Shown here piece after piece: positions 11,340 to 22,970 of a stretch of DNA of 64,000 nt; position 1 is the stretch's first letter, and every line of letters begins with the position of its first letter. The DNA is taken from contig JAODTK010001776.1 in assembly GCA_026419785.1 (NCBI GenBank), forward strand, positions 124,001 to 188,000, given 5' to 3'. A program made the position numbers and the translations under genes. The notes under the pieces were generated by a model that was given only the letters and a program-made list of their open reading frames with translations, was not told the origin of the DNA and did no database searches. Source of the DNA: Sclerodactyla briareus. Taxonomy: Eukaryota > Echinodermata > Holothuroidea > Dendrochirotida > Sclerodactylidae.

Positions 11340-13690
11340 ACTTGGGGCGGGGAGGTCCTGCCCCAGGGCTTCTGAATTTATTTGATTGAACAAAATGATT
11401 TGAAGCAGTACATCGCATATTCACAACGCTGTAAAAAACGGCCATCTGCTCGACCCCTTGACATTTACAGACTTTTGGCTATTCATTTAAATTCGGGATC
11501 GCAGTAAAAGAACATGGGTATCCTTCCGACTTTCGCCCTAGTGGGGTCCAGATCTTCACCTGGGGGTCCGCACCTGGAATAGTGGACTGAATACAATTAA
11601 TTTTCACCGCGATTATTGTGGTTATAAAAAAAATTTCATCATTTTAGAGTTAGACAATCATCAAAGTATGATTATCACTGTGAACCGCCGCACACCCGCT
11701 ATAATAACATGACTAGGTCAACGGTACAACGTTCACAGGTTTCTAGTTTGGGGCCGTAACTTACCCAGACCCAAAAAGTTAAGTGGCTTTCCATTGCAGT
11801 TTTCTACGCACCACACCGACTTAAATCACGTACTGATGCGCGCGATTTTTTTTTGGTGTGTTTCGGAATATTTAATTAACGAATTTCGGCCATTCACATT
11901 CATAATCAAGAAACTTTTTCATTTTTACTTTGCCCAACAATTTTTTTCCTTTCCTTCGACATTGGGTATTTCCGTTTCGTGTTTTCACCTCAATTCTCCG
12001 CATCAGCCCCCTCCGACCCAGTCTCGATACAATGACGTTTTCCCCAGTTGGTTCTGTTACGCACCCTTTATATACTCACCATTTACTACTTGGGCATATC
12101 GAAATTACTTGTCACCTAACTTGAAAATCCCTCACATGTCCGAGTTGTGTGAATGTTGGTCAATTCGGTCGAAAGGGAGAAATGCTGATAGCTGGATCGG
12201 CGTACGGGCCTCTTCTATTTTAGGGCAGAATGTTCTGCCTGAAGAGAACGTAGAACAGCCCCGCGCGGCGCGGGGCGTGCGGTAAAAATTGCATGCTTTT
12301 CAGGCATTCGATTGAAATTCAGCAGTCTGCAGACATTTGGGGCATTTCCTTACACTTTGGACTTTTTTTTTTCATTTAATTTCTCGAAAAGTATTGTCAT
12401 TTTGCCCGAATTTCTCCTCTCATAAAAACTTTGCCTCTTCAAAGGGCTCTACGCGATTGGTAAGCAGGAATAAAGCAGTTTGGATGACAAATTATTAAGT
12501 GCCTTGTGATTTCATTGTTGCAAAAAAAAAAGAGTAAAACTTGGAATCTGTCACTGAGGTCTAGATTTATGTCACTCTGTCGGCAGCAGCAGGACCCGTT
12601 AAGACATTCTGGACTAGGCGAGGGGCTAACATTCATTAGGGCCTTGGGAGAGGGGTCTCCGGGTGTACCCGTTCCCCTTTGGAAAAGGTTACTAGGCTTA
12701 AGGCAAATCCTTGCTAATGAAATGTGATTTCTTGTGCCCAAAATGTGCTGACCACCCAGGACAGTAAGTTAAGTTTTATTCTCCTGGGTTATTGGTCTGA
12801 ATCCTCTTCCAGGGGACCACCGAAATGTCCTCAGTGGGGTCTAGCTAGGGAAAAGTCCTGGAAGTCAGACGGTATAAAGCCCATTCTAGAGAACCCAGCT
12901 TCATAATTTTTGCCTTCGGACCCGTTTCCTTCACAAAGTTGTTCGAACTGGGTGCAAATCCATGATGGTTAGGAACACACCAAAATAGTCGAAAGGTGCT
13001 AGTTCTGCACTGTTTCCTGGTATAGAGCTATGATTTAAAAAATGCTTTTCATCTTTGCTAGAATCACACATTTCTTTCCCGAGTTTTGGTAATATAACAT
13101 ATTCAATTCCTATATAGCGCATTACAATGCAGTGGAAAGATTTCGACGCGCTCCACAACTTTTTTGCTGTCTCGTCCGAACCTTGGCAAGAGAAAATGTT
13201 TTTTTGTTAAAAATTAGGTGCAAGATATTTTTAAAATTGGAGTGCATGTATATCGAGGGCCTTCAAGCTGCTTAGAAAGCAAGGCCATATTTGTCTAGGG
13301 AAGGTTAGTTTTAGGTAGTTAGGTATTTGTAAAATGCAACAGTCAAGAACCAGACAGATAAAAAATTGCACTCAAAATCGCCCGGAAATCTCATGGGCTA
13401 TCGCGCACGGTGGCGATACCGCGGGGCCAACGGACGACGAAAGTTTTCCTTGCACATACTTGGACATCGATGAAAAAAAAGAGAAAGGAGAGGGTCGGAG
13501 AGAAGGAGAGGACGGGAAGCAAGAAGGGTGAGGGTGGGTCGCTATATTTCCGGCTTGATCTAAGGCCCTTCCTTCTATATTTGTTCTTACTGTGCCTCTT
13601 ATTTTTCTTTATTTTCAGTTTCTTGCGAATATAATAATTTGCGAAATATATTTTTCAACTCTCGAAAAATTAGTAATTATTATTATAGCC
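11340..13690. other. Unassigned stretch
   Basis: No gene recognised. A 163-codon frame at 11794-12285 has no domain, is rich in F, H, P and Y, and shows no splice context. A GC-rich palindrome, CCCCGCGCGGCGCGGGG, lies at about 12260-12276. Purine-rich sequence lies near 13474-13530. Confidence 0.35.
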
Positions 13691-13699
13691 TGATCTTTA

Positions 13700-13843
13700 G
13701 TGGCCGTCCGCCAAAGGGGGGGGGGCACAGCCCAGGGGGGGGCCCACAGGGCCAGGGGGGCCGGAATCAGGGGGACGTACGTGCCCCCCCCTCTCGCCCG
13801 AAAAACCATTGTGCCCCCCCGTCCGCTCCCCCCCCCCCCGTTT

Positions 13844-13883
<40 letters not shown>

Positions 13884-13965
13884 CACCCCCCGTCCGTGTG
13901 CCCCCCCCCACCCCCGTTTATTATCTCGTGTGTTTTTTGTGCCCCCCCCCCCCCCAACTGAGATT
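13700..13965. repeat. Homopolymer-rich low-complexity block
   Basis: Clustered G runs (13717-13765), C runs (13785-13960) and a run of 38 T at 13846-13883. The overlapping 98-117-codon frames here are low-complexity artefacts. Run lengths in such blocks are often unreliable in assemblies. Confidence 0.9.
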
Positions 13966-16079
13966 TGTGATTTTCGAACAAATAGTCTGTAGTCAGTATT
14001 CGACTACCATTTTGATATGAACCTGGCTAATTTGTTGTTTTTTATGCAAGAAAGCCAGTAATTGTGCCAATTTTGCCTCGAATGCACTAAAAATTGTTAC
14101 AAAGTTCGTTCTTCGCGCGTGTTAATAGTGGGGAATTCGTCCCGTTGCTATCTGCCCGTCTCCTACATCATCCCCGCAAGCTCTATGATGTCAATGTCTG
14201 CCTCATGGCCCCCTACCTTATACATATACATATCCGTGAGGGAAAATATACAACAACAGCTCATTTGACCTTAAACTAAAATCAACCTTTTGAATTACCA
14301 AACTCTTTACTGAGCCTCTTGTCTGTTTCTCCCCTCTCACCACTCGCAATTTCGAACTGCAGTAAGCCTAGGCTATCAGACTGCTTCGATTTCGACGCGT
14401 GTTTTCCTTCCATGGTCTTAATATATCCTCCAGGGACTGACGACTCGAATTCCCTATGGCACAAGTTTATATCAGGTTTGGGACGTAAGCTGAAGTTGGC
14501 TACATGTCCTAAATTTTTACTGGGACCTGATTTCTTCAGATGTACCCTGGGAATACGGAAAAATTTTGCGCGCTCGCACTGTGTACGGTCGTAAGGATCA
14601 GTAATTGTTGAACATTCTTGCTAAAAATTCTGGGGCAATGATAGGACCTGATTCCGAAAAATGTCAAAAATTTTCCAAACCCGATTAACAACTTTTGATC
14701 ATAAAATGCCATGTTGCAAGCTTTGTAACCGCAGCCTAACACTCCCGGAAAGGCCACCTGGGGGCTTGCACAACCCCAAATTTCCATAGAAAATTGTCTG
14801 TGCCCCCGTCCCCCCCCCGCCCCAGACCAAAAGTCTGATGAAGCCACTGACCCTAATATAAGAATTATTTTTTTTATTTCTGCAGATTTGTTGTGCAAAA
14901 ATATAAGTTTTCACTGCAAAGTCACATTTTTTCCGCGAGTTAGAGGAGTAGACACCCCCTTATCATATTCGATGCTCCTGGAGTTCCCGTCCGCTATGTC
15001 TAGCAATTAAGTTAGAGTGTGATTTGCCACAGTGCATTGTGGATAATTTCTCTGGAATGTATTCTACTTTCGAAATTCTACAGATATTGGTCTATTTTGA
15101 TATAGTCATAACACATAGGTAAACATGTTTTTGAGGGAGTCATGCAGAACCAACGAAATAAAACTCCTGTTTGAAAGTAATATGGGCGTTTTTTGGGCCG
15201 AACATGGAAAATAATAAGGAAACGAATATTTTTCAGGCAGCGCCCATTACAATTATATATATTGGCCTCTGGAATTTGGACTAAAACCACAAGCGTCCCG
15301 AAACTTGGACCAGATTGACACTTTTGCTGTTCTCGGCTTTTAAACAATAGAACGCCAATCTGTTGACATTGTGGGCAATTTATCCACTTTGGCACTTTGT
15401 CTGTCTGAATTGTGCCTATTAATTTGCCCAACGGTTGTTCCTCGGTCTGCCAACTTGCTTTTACTTTTCCCTACTGTGTCCAGAGCAGGTCCCGAACGCC
15501 TCATCCCCTCGTATGCCAACGCCGCTCCATGTTATTATCACTGGACATTTTATTGTGAACTACCTTTGTTTTAAAAAGAAATGATATGATGCTGTCTCAC
15601 TAGTTTCCCGAGTGAAAAACTTGCATAATGCTTCACATCGCCCATATGTCTTCAAAATGCATTGCTCACCACACTATAGAAACCGCATGACAGTCGTCTG
15701 GAATTTTTTGACAATCTGTGTTCGGAATAAAGGTCACTGTGGTCTTCGTGAGGCTGCTTTCCCAAAATTTTTCATCCCACACAGACCGTTACAGAAAACG
15801 TGCATGTGTTAACGGACATTTAATTCGTCTTCAACGAGTGATCAAAAAGTGTGTGTGTGTGGGGGGGGGGGTGGGGTTACATTTGATATGATGTTCCCCC
15901 ACTCGAAAATTGGATGGGAAGTGTCCCCCTGTCCCCCGCCCCTTACAGGATGTACGCCAAACATATTAGTCCTGAAATGTCATGTTTTTTTTTTCCTGCA
16001 TTCAGCGATATCTATTGACGGATTGATGAGCGCACCAAAACTAACTAATTAGAACTACTTACTGCAGTCTGACTATAAT
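13966..16079. other. Unassigned stretch
   Basis: No gene recognised. A C-rich segment at 14740-14855 and a G-rich segment at 15850-15873 look like pieces of dispersed low-complexity repeats. Open frames up to 120 codons lie on both strands without recognisable motifs. Confidence 0.35.
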
Positions 16080-16352
16080 TTGACGCCATCATCGTGTCTC
16101 CTGTTGCTGATAAACCCAGGAATAGACTTTTTCATCCTGATGAATACATCATCTGACGTTGGCCATTGGGTCAGTATTGGTCTTTCGGGACCCCATGCCA
16201 TGCACATAACAGCTGACCCTGCCCATGTTAATATTTTATACAGTCCGATAAAGCTCGCGCACGACGGAATCCAACAGCTATTTTCACCCAGATCCTTTCA
16301 AACCGTTTCCGGCACCCTTCCGGTTGTGGCAGTTTTTAGTGCGGATGCGTAG
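16080..16352 (+). other. Unassigned ORF, 90 codons
   Basis: Open frame with mixed composition (GHWVSIGLSGPHAMHI near its middle) that looks more protein-like than neighbouring frames. No domain recognised and no neighbouring gene. It could be a fragment of a decayed gene or mobile element, or chance. Listed only because two similar unassigned frames follow at 16910 and 18511. Confidence 0.2.
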
Positions 16353-16909
16353 GTAGGCGACCTAAGTTGAAAAATGGCCTTGCACCTTTTAGGCCTGCGT
16401 TCAAACGGTACGAGCCACATGGGAGGAGAAACTGATTAAACACATATCGCCTGGGCTTCCCAACCTATCAGTTTCAGGCCATAAGGTTTACCAACTCCAG
16501 ACTGACCACTGTGTGTATCATACAGGGTGTATCGTAACAAGAAACAATAGACCTTACCAGATCATCAAAGAGGCCTTTCCCACGCGCAAAATGGATTGAC
16601 GTGTTTTCCTGTTTCAACGCTTCATCAGTGTCACACATACATACCATGGAGGGAGGGGGGGGATTAGGAAATTGTGGAGGCTGGAGCCCATAGCTCCCCC
16701 CGTAAGCCGCGCCTGGACACTTTCTTACCGGGTCATCACTTTATACGAAGAGAGATCTACACAGCTGTGAATCACACTACCCTTCCCCCTCCAACTAATA
16801 CCAATATTATATGTACGTATTCCTCATAACACAGTCGTTCAGGAAACAACATGCAGTATGGTACGCCATCAAATATAATCGTATAATATAACATACAGTC
16901 ATACCCTGC

Positions 16910-17194
16910 ATGAAATTGACACTGAATCAATCATATAGTCCTGATCCTTCATGCCGACTGAACGAAGCCTCAGACAACACACCCAAAGTGACGTCTTTCA
17001 GTAACTGGAAAGTCACAGTACCAGTGATCCTGAATTTGATCATCAATACAGAAGTGCTGTATTTTACCGATATACGAGCCTCACCCTACGATATGACGAC
17101 CCTGCTCTTTTATGTCCCCCCCCCCCCAAGATTGTGTCGGACTGGTAAAACATCTACGATCATGGTACAGTACGACCAGACCACCCAGGCCTAA
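16910..17194 (+). other. Unassigned ORF, 94 codons
   Basis: Open frame with alternating hydrophobic and polar residues (NWKVTVPVILNLIINTEV), interrupted late by a run of C that encodes PPPP. No family recognised, no good splice sites noted, and coding status is doubtful. Confidence 0.2.
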
Positions 17195-18004
17195 CGCATA
17201 TTTCTAGTCAGATTGCCTACATTTTTGTTTAAAAGGCTAGATGCAAAAAAAGTCGTATTGTCATTTCCGGTAAATTGTACTAATACGTATCTTCATGACA
17301 ATAGCTTCGTCAGAGTCTGGCAAATGTGTTATTATAACATGCGTGTCATCTCAAGTGCGTGACACATGAAGCACAATAAAAAAATGAAGTTGGGGCACGA
17401 TTTATTTTTCCCCCACCAATGCTCTAATCCCAAGTGCCATTTCCTAACATTGCACTAATTGCAGCATTATTGCAAATTTTTATGGATGTTGGCTACTTTC
17501 GGGACGGCCCGGGAGTGCCGGTTCCTGCAACCTGGGGGGTCTGGGTAACGAAAACATCCTCTTGTCGCTACGCGCCAACCGCTGGCGCATTCCCCTGGGA
17601 TGGTGGATGACCTCGTATGGCTCCCAATATTCCTCACAATCGCCGCCCCTGATTCATAAAGAAGCTGGAAATCATTATACTGTCAGGGAACAGGCCCTCG
17701 TCCGGAGTGTGAATTTTAGCGTACACATCGGAAAACAATTCCCGACTGGGGGGGGGAGTGGGGGGCGCTCCGGACGGGGGCATTCCCCCACTCCGCAGGA
17801 TGTACCTACAATATCAACAAATGTATACCGACAGACCATCTCAGGACGAAAAGTGGGAGAGACCGCCCGCTCCCCTTCATAGCTAAGTATTGAAGACCCT
17901 AATTATTGACAGATTAGTTTTGCACCATATTTCGCAAAAAAACAAAAAAAACAACAAAAAGACTGAGCGTATCCAGACGGGAATAATACAACTATCCAGG
18001 GTGT
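17195..18004. other. Unassigned spacer
   Basis: No gene recognised. A 106-codon frame at 17562-17882 ends in a G-rich low-complexity segment. An A-rich tract lies at 17935-17960. Confidence 0.35.
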
Positions 18005-18485
18005 TCTCATTTTCGGTCTCGCGAACCTTCGGTCTCGTGACCCTTTACGACTTTCGGTCTCGGGGCGGACCCTTTCTCACTTCCGGTCTCGCGGACCTTC
18101 GGACTCGCGGACCCTTTCTCACTTCCGGTCTCGCGGACCCTTCCGCACTTTCGGTCTCGCGGACCCTTTCTCACTTTCGGTCTCTGGACCCTTTTAAGTT
18201 TCGGTCTCGGGGTGGACCCTTTCTCACTTTTCGTCTCGTGGACCCTTTTTCAAGTTTCGGTCTCGTGGACCCTTTCCTCACACTTTCGGTCTCTGACCCT
18301 TTTAAGTTTCGTCTCGTGGACCCTTTCGCACTTTCGGTCTCGCGGACCCTCCCACTTGCGGTCTCGCGTACCCTTTTTACACTTCGATGCGTCGGCTCTG
18401 GACTCGTCCGGTCTCGTGGGCCGTCGTTCTCGTGGACCTTCGGTCTCGTGGGTCGTCGGTCTGTGACCTTCCCGTCTCGGTGGGG
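18005..18485 (-). repeat. GAGACC minisatellite, inverted orientation
   Basis: Reads 'TTCGGTCTCGTGGACCCTTT' and variants on the plus strand, the reverse complement of the array at 10318-10790. Units again come in a short form and a longer form with a 'TCACT'/'AAGTT' spacer. The 199-codon frame through it (17890-18489) is a repeat artefact rich in S, R, F, L and D. Confidence 0.85.
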
Positions 18486-18510
18486 CTGATCCTCCCGCCC
18501 CCCTGCTGAT

Positions 18511-18702
18511 ATGTTATTGTTGACGGGCGTCGATCATGGCATGCACACGATGATCGATGTTTACAATAACATCGGCACCCCTATCGGGGCATGGAAAACA
18601 ACTGTCCCCAACACTTCCTATGCGCACCATATGGTCATTTTGATTTACCAAAAAGTTCCTAACGTTGATATTTCGCAGAACTGGTACATGTATTGGTTAT
18701 AA
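18511..18702 (+). other. Unassigned ORF, 63 codons
   Basis: Short open frame (GVDHGMHTMIDVYNN near the start) just after the inverted minisatellite. No family recognised; may be chance. Confidence 0.2.
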
Positions 18703-19360
18703 TATAACTGTTTCTGGTACAAATCACTGAAAAATAATGTTAAAACATCAATTGAATTCTTCCAAAAAATCTAAAATGATCTAACAGACATGTAAATGGT
18801 TCATGTCAATGCATTTCACCTAAGTGTGAAGCAACATCTTTCGCATTCTGTCTTCAGACGGTGGATTGATTTTTAAGTCTCAACTGGTCCCTGTAGAAAA
18901 TGATAGCACATTTAACATTATAGGCTTTGTTTCGGTCTGTGGGCAGAACATAGGCCTAGATAGTTTGAGGCCCCCTAAATAGCCCCATGATCTGATCTTT
19001 TCCTACAGATAGAATCATTCCCCAAGATAGAAATTTAATAGATCATAAAAAATTGCAGATCAAAATGTGCTTTCGACGGGATGGGATAACGTTTCATGTT
19101 ACCGACGTTGGAAGTCCCCAAACAAACTTTTATGGGCCTACTTCCCTGTGCCTGTCAATTGTAAGAGATCTCAATGAAGACAGCAGTACCACCGTGAACA
19201 ATGTATTTTTTGTCATACTTTTATCAATTACATACAAGCAAGGATTCAAGCAACCAAATTGCTAGTTCTGTTACAGTATCAATGTGATACATGTACATGT
19301 GCTCTTACGTCAAATGCAGTACCGTTGTTATCAATCGTTTGATTCACTCTAAGTTTTGTG
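18703..19360. other. Unassigned AT-rich stretch
   Basis: Nothing recognised. Confidence 0.4.
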
Positions 19361-19362
19361 TG

Positions 19363-19460
19363 AGGGGGGCGGTGAGGGAGGATACGACATTGAGGGGGGA
19401 ATGAGGGGGAGAGGAAGGGGGTGGGGGTCAGGGGAAGGGAGGGGAAGGCAGGGTGACAGT
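19363..19460 (+). repeat. G-rich tract with G-quadruplex potential
   Basis: Many runs of 3-6 G separated by 1-10 bases over about 100 bp, ending in 'ggggaaggcaggg'. Intramolecular G-quadruplexes are possible; function unknown. A run of 17 A follows near 19583. Confidence 0.7.
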
Positions 19461-19469
19461 GAGCAGGGG

Positions 19470-20780
19470 CTCTCAATAAAGATTTTCCTTCAAAATATGC
19501 CTTAGCAGGAGAAGCAAAAACAAGTAGAATTGGTGGACAAGGGTACGGGTGAGAACAAAAGGGAACAGGACAAAAAAAGGTTAAAAAAAAAAAAAAAAAG
19601 AACGAAGTGGTAGAGGAAGACCTGCAAAAAATAGACATAACAATGTCTGATAAGAATTGGCTATGTGCATGCACCATCCTTAGGTGAAAATTTCTAACAT
19701 AACCAATAGGCCTACTCTGCAAATATTTGAGATATCCAATTGCATCTTCCTTAGACCTCCAGGATAGCAAAATGGCCTAAGTGTTCTGATAAATGCATCT
19801 CGAGAGCAATATAGCCCCCTACAGTCCCCAGGAGAGCATTTCAGTGCATCTCCTGGATTTTCCCAAAATCAGGCCTGGAAAAGATCGATGACTAGGGTAG
19901 CCTATGCCCCCCCGCAATTTGCATGTTACCATCAGCGAGTGATAACCCCCCCCCGTGCCCGGGCCCACATTGAGGTACCCCAAAGAGGCATTGCCTATTC
20001 TGTGTACCTGGTGACGAATTCGCTGCCGACAAAGTGCGTATCAGGTTCACCTTTGCTTAGACTTGAATAGTGTGATCGATCAATCCTCTGCTGGCAAGTA
20101 GATGCCACCATGTTACCATAAAGAAACAGGAAGGATGTTATTTCAGGAGAGAGAGACGGTCAGAGACCAGAAAAACAGCCTCTTTGGGTTATTTAATTGG
20201 CCGATATGGCAATAATCATGTTCCTAGTCTGAACAGTGAATACAAACAAGCAAACATCAAACTTTAACTGATAACCTTGAGACTAGAGAGTGAGTTACAG
20301 ACATCCCCAAAGAATGGTATCCAGGCTAAGGCCAAAAAAGAGATGAAAGTCAAGGGATTTGCGTCGAGAAAAAATGGAAAACACAAGCGTTCCTTCTTAA
20401 GAAAACTCCATTTCGTATTGTTCATATGGTTAAGATATGAGGTTTTATTGTTCCGAATCCTTGTTTGAAAAACATGTAAGAACTCAAACTACTACCTCCG
20501 TAACTTAGTGGCTCTCAGCGACCCTATGAACAATCGTGAAGGTCTAAAGACCATGACACAGGTGTGGAGACGTTGTCTTCAGTACCCATGTACTACTTTA
20601 TAATCAATGTTACGAGGCCATCAACTCAAGAAAACTGCATATCATGTACTGTGTGATAACAAGTTTTGCCTCCGTAAGTTATAGCATGAAGCATCATAAA
20701 GGCCATGAAGCAATAGTAATACTACAGCAATTACTGATTAATTAGTGCATATCTACAGGGGGGCTGGGACAGGAGCAGGC
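19470..20780. other. Unassigned stretch
   Basis: No gene recognised. Short C runs near 19910 and 19947 belong to low-complexity patches. Confidence 0.4.
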
Positions 20781-20859
20781 AGTGGCAGGAGCCGGAGGTG
20801 TGGGGTGCCGTCCAGTGGTGTACCCATTGGGGGAGGGAGGAGGCTTGGACTTGCGGGTC

Positions 20860-21120
20860 AAAACCACCACCCCTCCCTGACTCCGAGTGATAAAATAAAA
20901 ATTTCAACACGAACAAAAAAAAACTTTACGTGTTATTTTGCAGTTCAAAACAGGTTTAGCAGCTGATTATTTAGTTGAAATATAGCAGCAGATGTCATGC
21001 ATGTGTCTAGGGGCCATAAATTTTACTTAATTGCCAATAGGGAGGGGAGGCCATTTATGAGGGTGAACTTCCCTTGGGTTCCAACTGCCCACATCAACCC
21101 CCACCCCCCAAGACAATCTC
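20860..21120 (+). repeat. Dispersed repeat, family C, copy 1
   Basis: Contains 'ggggccataaattttac' then 'gccaatagggaggggagg', 'ccatttatgagggtgaactt' and 'cccttgggttcc'. The same blocks occur in the same order on the minus strand at 56912-57150. Upstream the two also share 'aaaaactttacgtgt..ttttgcagtt' and 'gaaatatagcagcag'-like pieces, so the shared unit is at least 250 bp. Class unknown. Confidence 0.65.
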
Positions 21121-21129
21121 TTGGTACAA

Positions 21130-22970
21130 GCCAGTTCGTAGTTACAGCTCGGGCATTGCGCAATTTGACCTTTTGTGACATTTCTCAACGTGCCGTTACA
21201 AGTCCAAGGTTTAGTGTGTGGCTCCTGAGCTCGCCGAATTATTCAGTACGAAAAAAGCAATAACTTTGTTAGCACCAGCTGATTCCAGCAAATAAATACA
21301 GGGAATCTGTCACAAGTATCCCAGGAAACTATAGGTCTCTAACAAAAACTATGAGAACTTCAGAATACAGTGAATATATCACCACCCCACACTGCAAATT
21401 CGGAGATGCCCAGCCACTCAACACCGCTCTTGCGCCGCCGTGCGTTAAAACAGTTAAGGAGGATTATCCATTCTACGCCAGGTTACAACATAGTAGTTAT
21501 ATCTCGAATGTGTGCGTTATGCCACCATGACGCGTGGATCAGTCATCACATTTCGCGGAATTTCTCTTGTTTTCTCATTTAATTAGCAAACAGTGAACGC
21601 CTTGAAATAATATACAACTGTTTTCTTCATGCAGAAGCCGATTGAAATTATATTGTTGAACAACAAAGGGGATAATAATGTGAAGTTCTCAAAGATCTCA
21701 GTTACTCCAATTGAAATACTGTGGCGGATTGTCCGAGCAGTACAGAATTTGTCACAAATGCCAGCCCGGGGGGACATGACGCATGCGCAAAGACTATCTC
21801 CGAACTGGCTTATGGTGCGGCCTGGTTGTGGCCCTGCTATGCTCGGAGGTCCCCGGACCCTGCCTGGTTCAAATCTGGTGGCGACAATGATACCAATTTT
21901 CACTCTGCTCCCTTCTCTTGTACTGTGGGAGAGAGTTGTTACTTCAGTAAAGTTGCACTCGAGGGCTCGGAGGAGATGGTAAATGGCAGTCCCAGAGTAA
22001 TGTTGAATGTATCACGGTACTGTATTAGAAAGCAGAACAAAGAACACTAATGGGTCTTTAATACACCCATAGACTAGGGAGTACCCTCTGAAAGTCAGTT
22101 AAAAATGTTCTCTTATTATGTGTCTGGATACAGGTGACCTTGCGAATCTAAAATTAGGTGACTGGATGATGCCTATGCTGTAGACTGTAGTAGGCATTTA
22201 TCAGCTAAAACAGGGTTATATAAACACGTTCATTTGTGGAGTTTATTCTTATCAACTGAAAAAAGCCTAGATTTTTGTTCGACTGTTCGAATTCTCACAA
22301 GAACTCCAGAATCCTGACAGGTTTGTTAATTAATTCAAGCAAAAACAAAACTGATTTTTACAACTCTTGTATGTTATATTGAGCCTGAAATTATATTTAA
22401 TAAAGATATTATTAAGAATAGTAATTAACAATCAATGAATGGACATTTATCAGTTTTCTTTATCTTCTCTCTGTACAATAGTTATGATTGACTTAGTACG
22501 ATGGTCTTTGCTGCAATGAAGGAAGGGCGACCGTATGCTATGAATTCTTCGATTTCAAACTGCTGAATCATGTAATCGAAATCGTGGGATTCATTTTGTG
22601 AAACACATTGCCTTCAGGCCGATTTAGACAATAGCCAGAAGCAAATACTATACATCCCTGTAGCAAATACACAGAAGGATTTGGTGGGATATACAATTAT
22701 TGAAAAATGGGTGCTTAAGGGGATGATGTTCCGAATGAATTGCCAATTGGTTTGGTTTGCTTGGGGCTTGTGCAATGTTGATAATAAACTACTGTACCAT
22801 ATTTTCTTCTAAAATACTGCTTGGGGCGCCTTGCTGAACAACTTTTGAGGGGGGCGGATAATGGAGATAGACATAGAACATGGAAGCCCCTAGTATTACC
22901 TATAGTAATACACAAAACAAAGACCAACATTTGATCCTGGGACGGGAGTCCCAAGGCATCTATGCAGTCA
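21130..22970. other. Unassigned stretch
   Basis: No gene recognised. The overlapping 106-117-codon frames at 21583-22050 lie on both strands. The segment near 21840-21920 contains 'ggttcaaatctggtggcgac', which resembles a tRNA B box, but I could not define a SINE around it. Confidence 0.35.

Noticed and set aside
13615-14020. Overlapping 98-117-codon frames on both strands
   Set aside because: Produced by poly-C, poly-G and poly-T runs (poly-P, poly-G, poly-F, poly-K).
17890-18489. 199-codon plus-strand frame
   Set aside because: Same minisatellite family in the other orientation; no domain, composition fully explained by the repeat.
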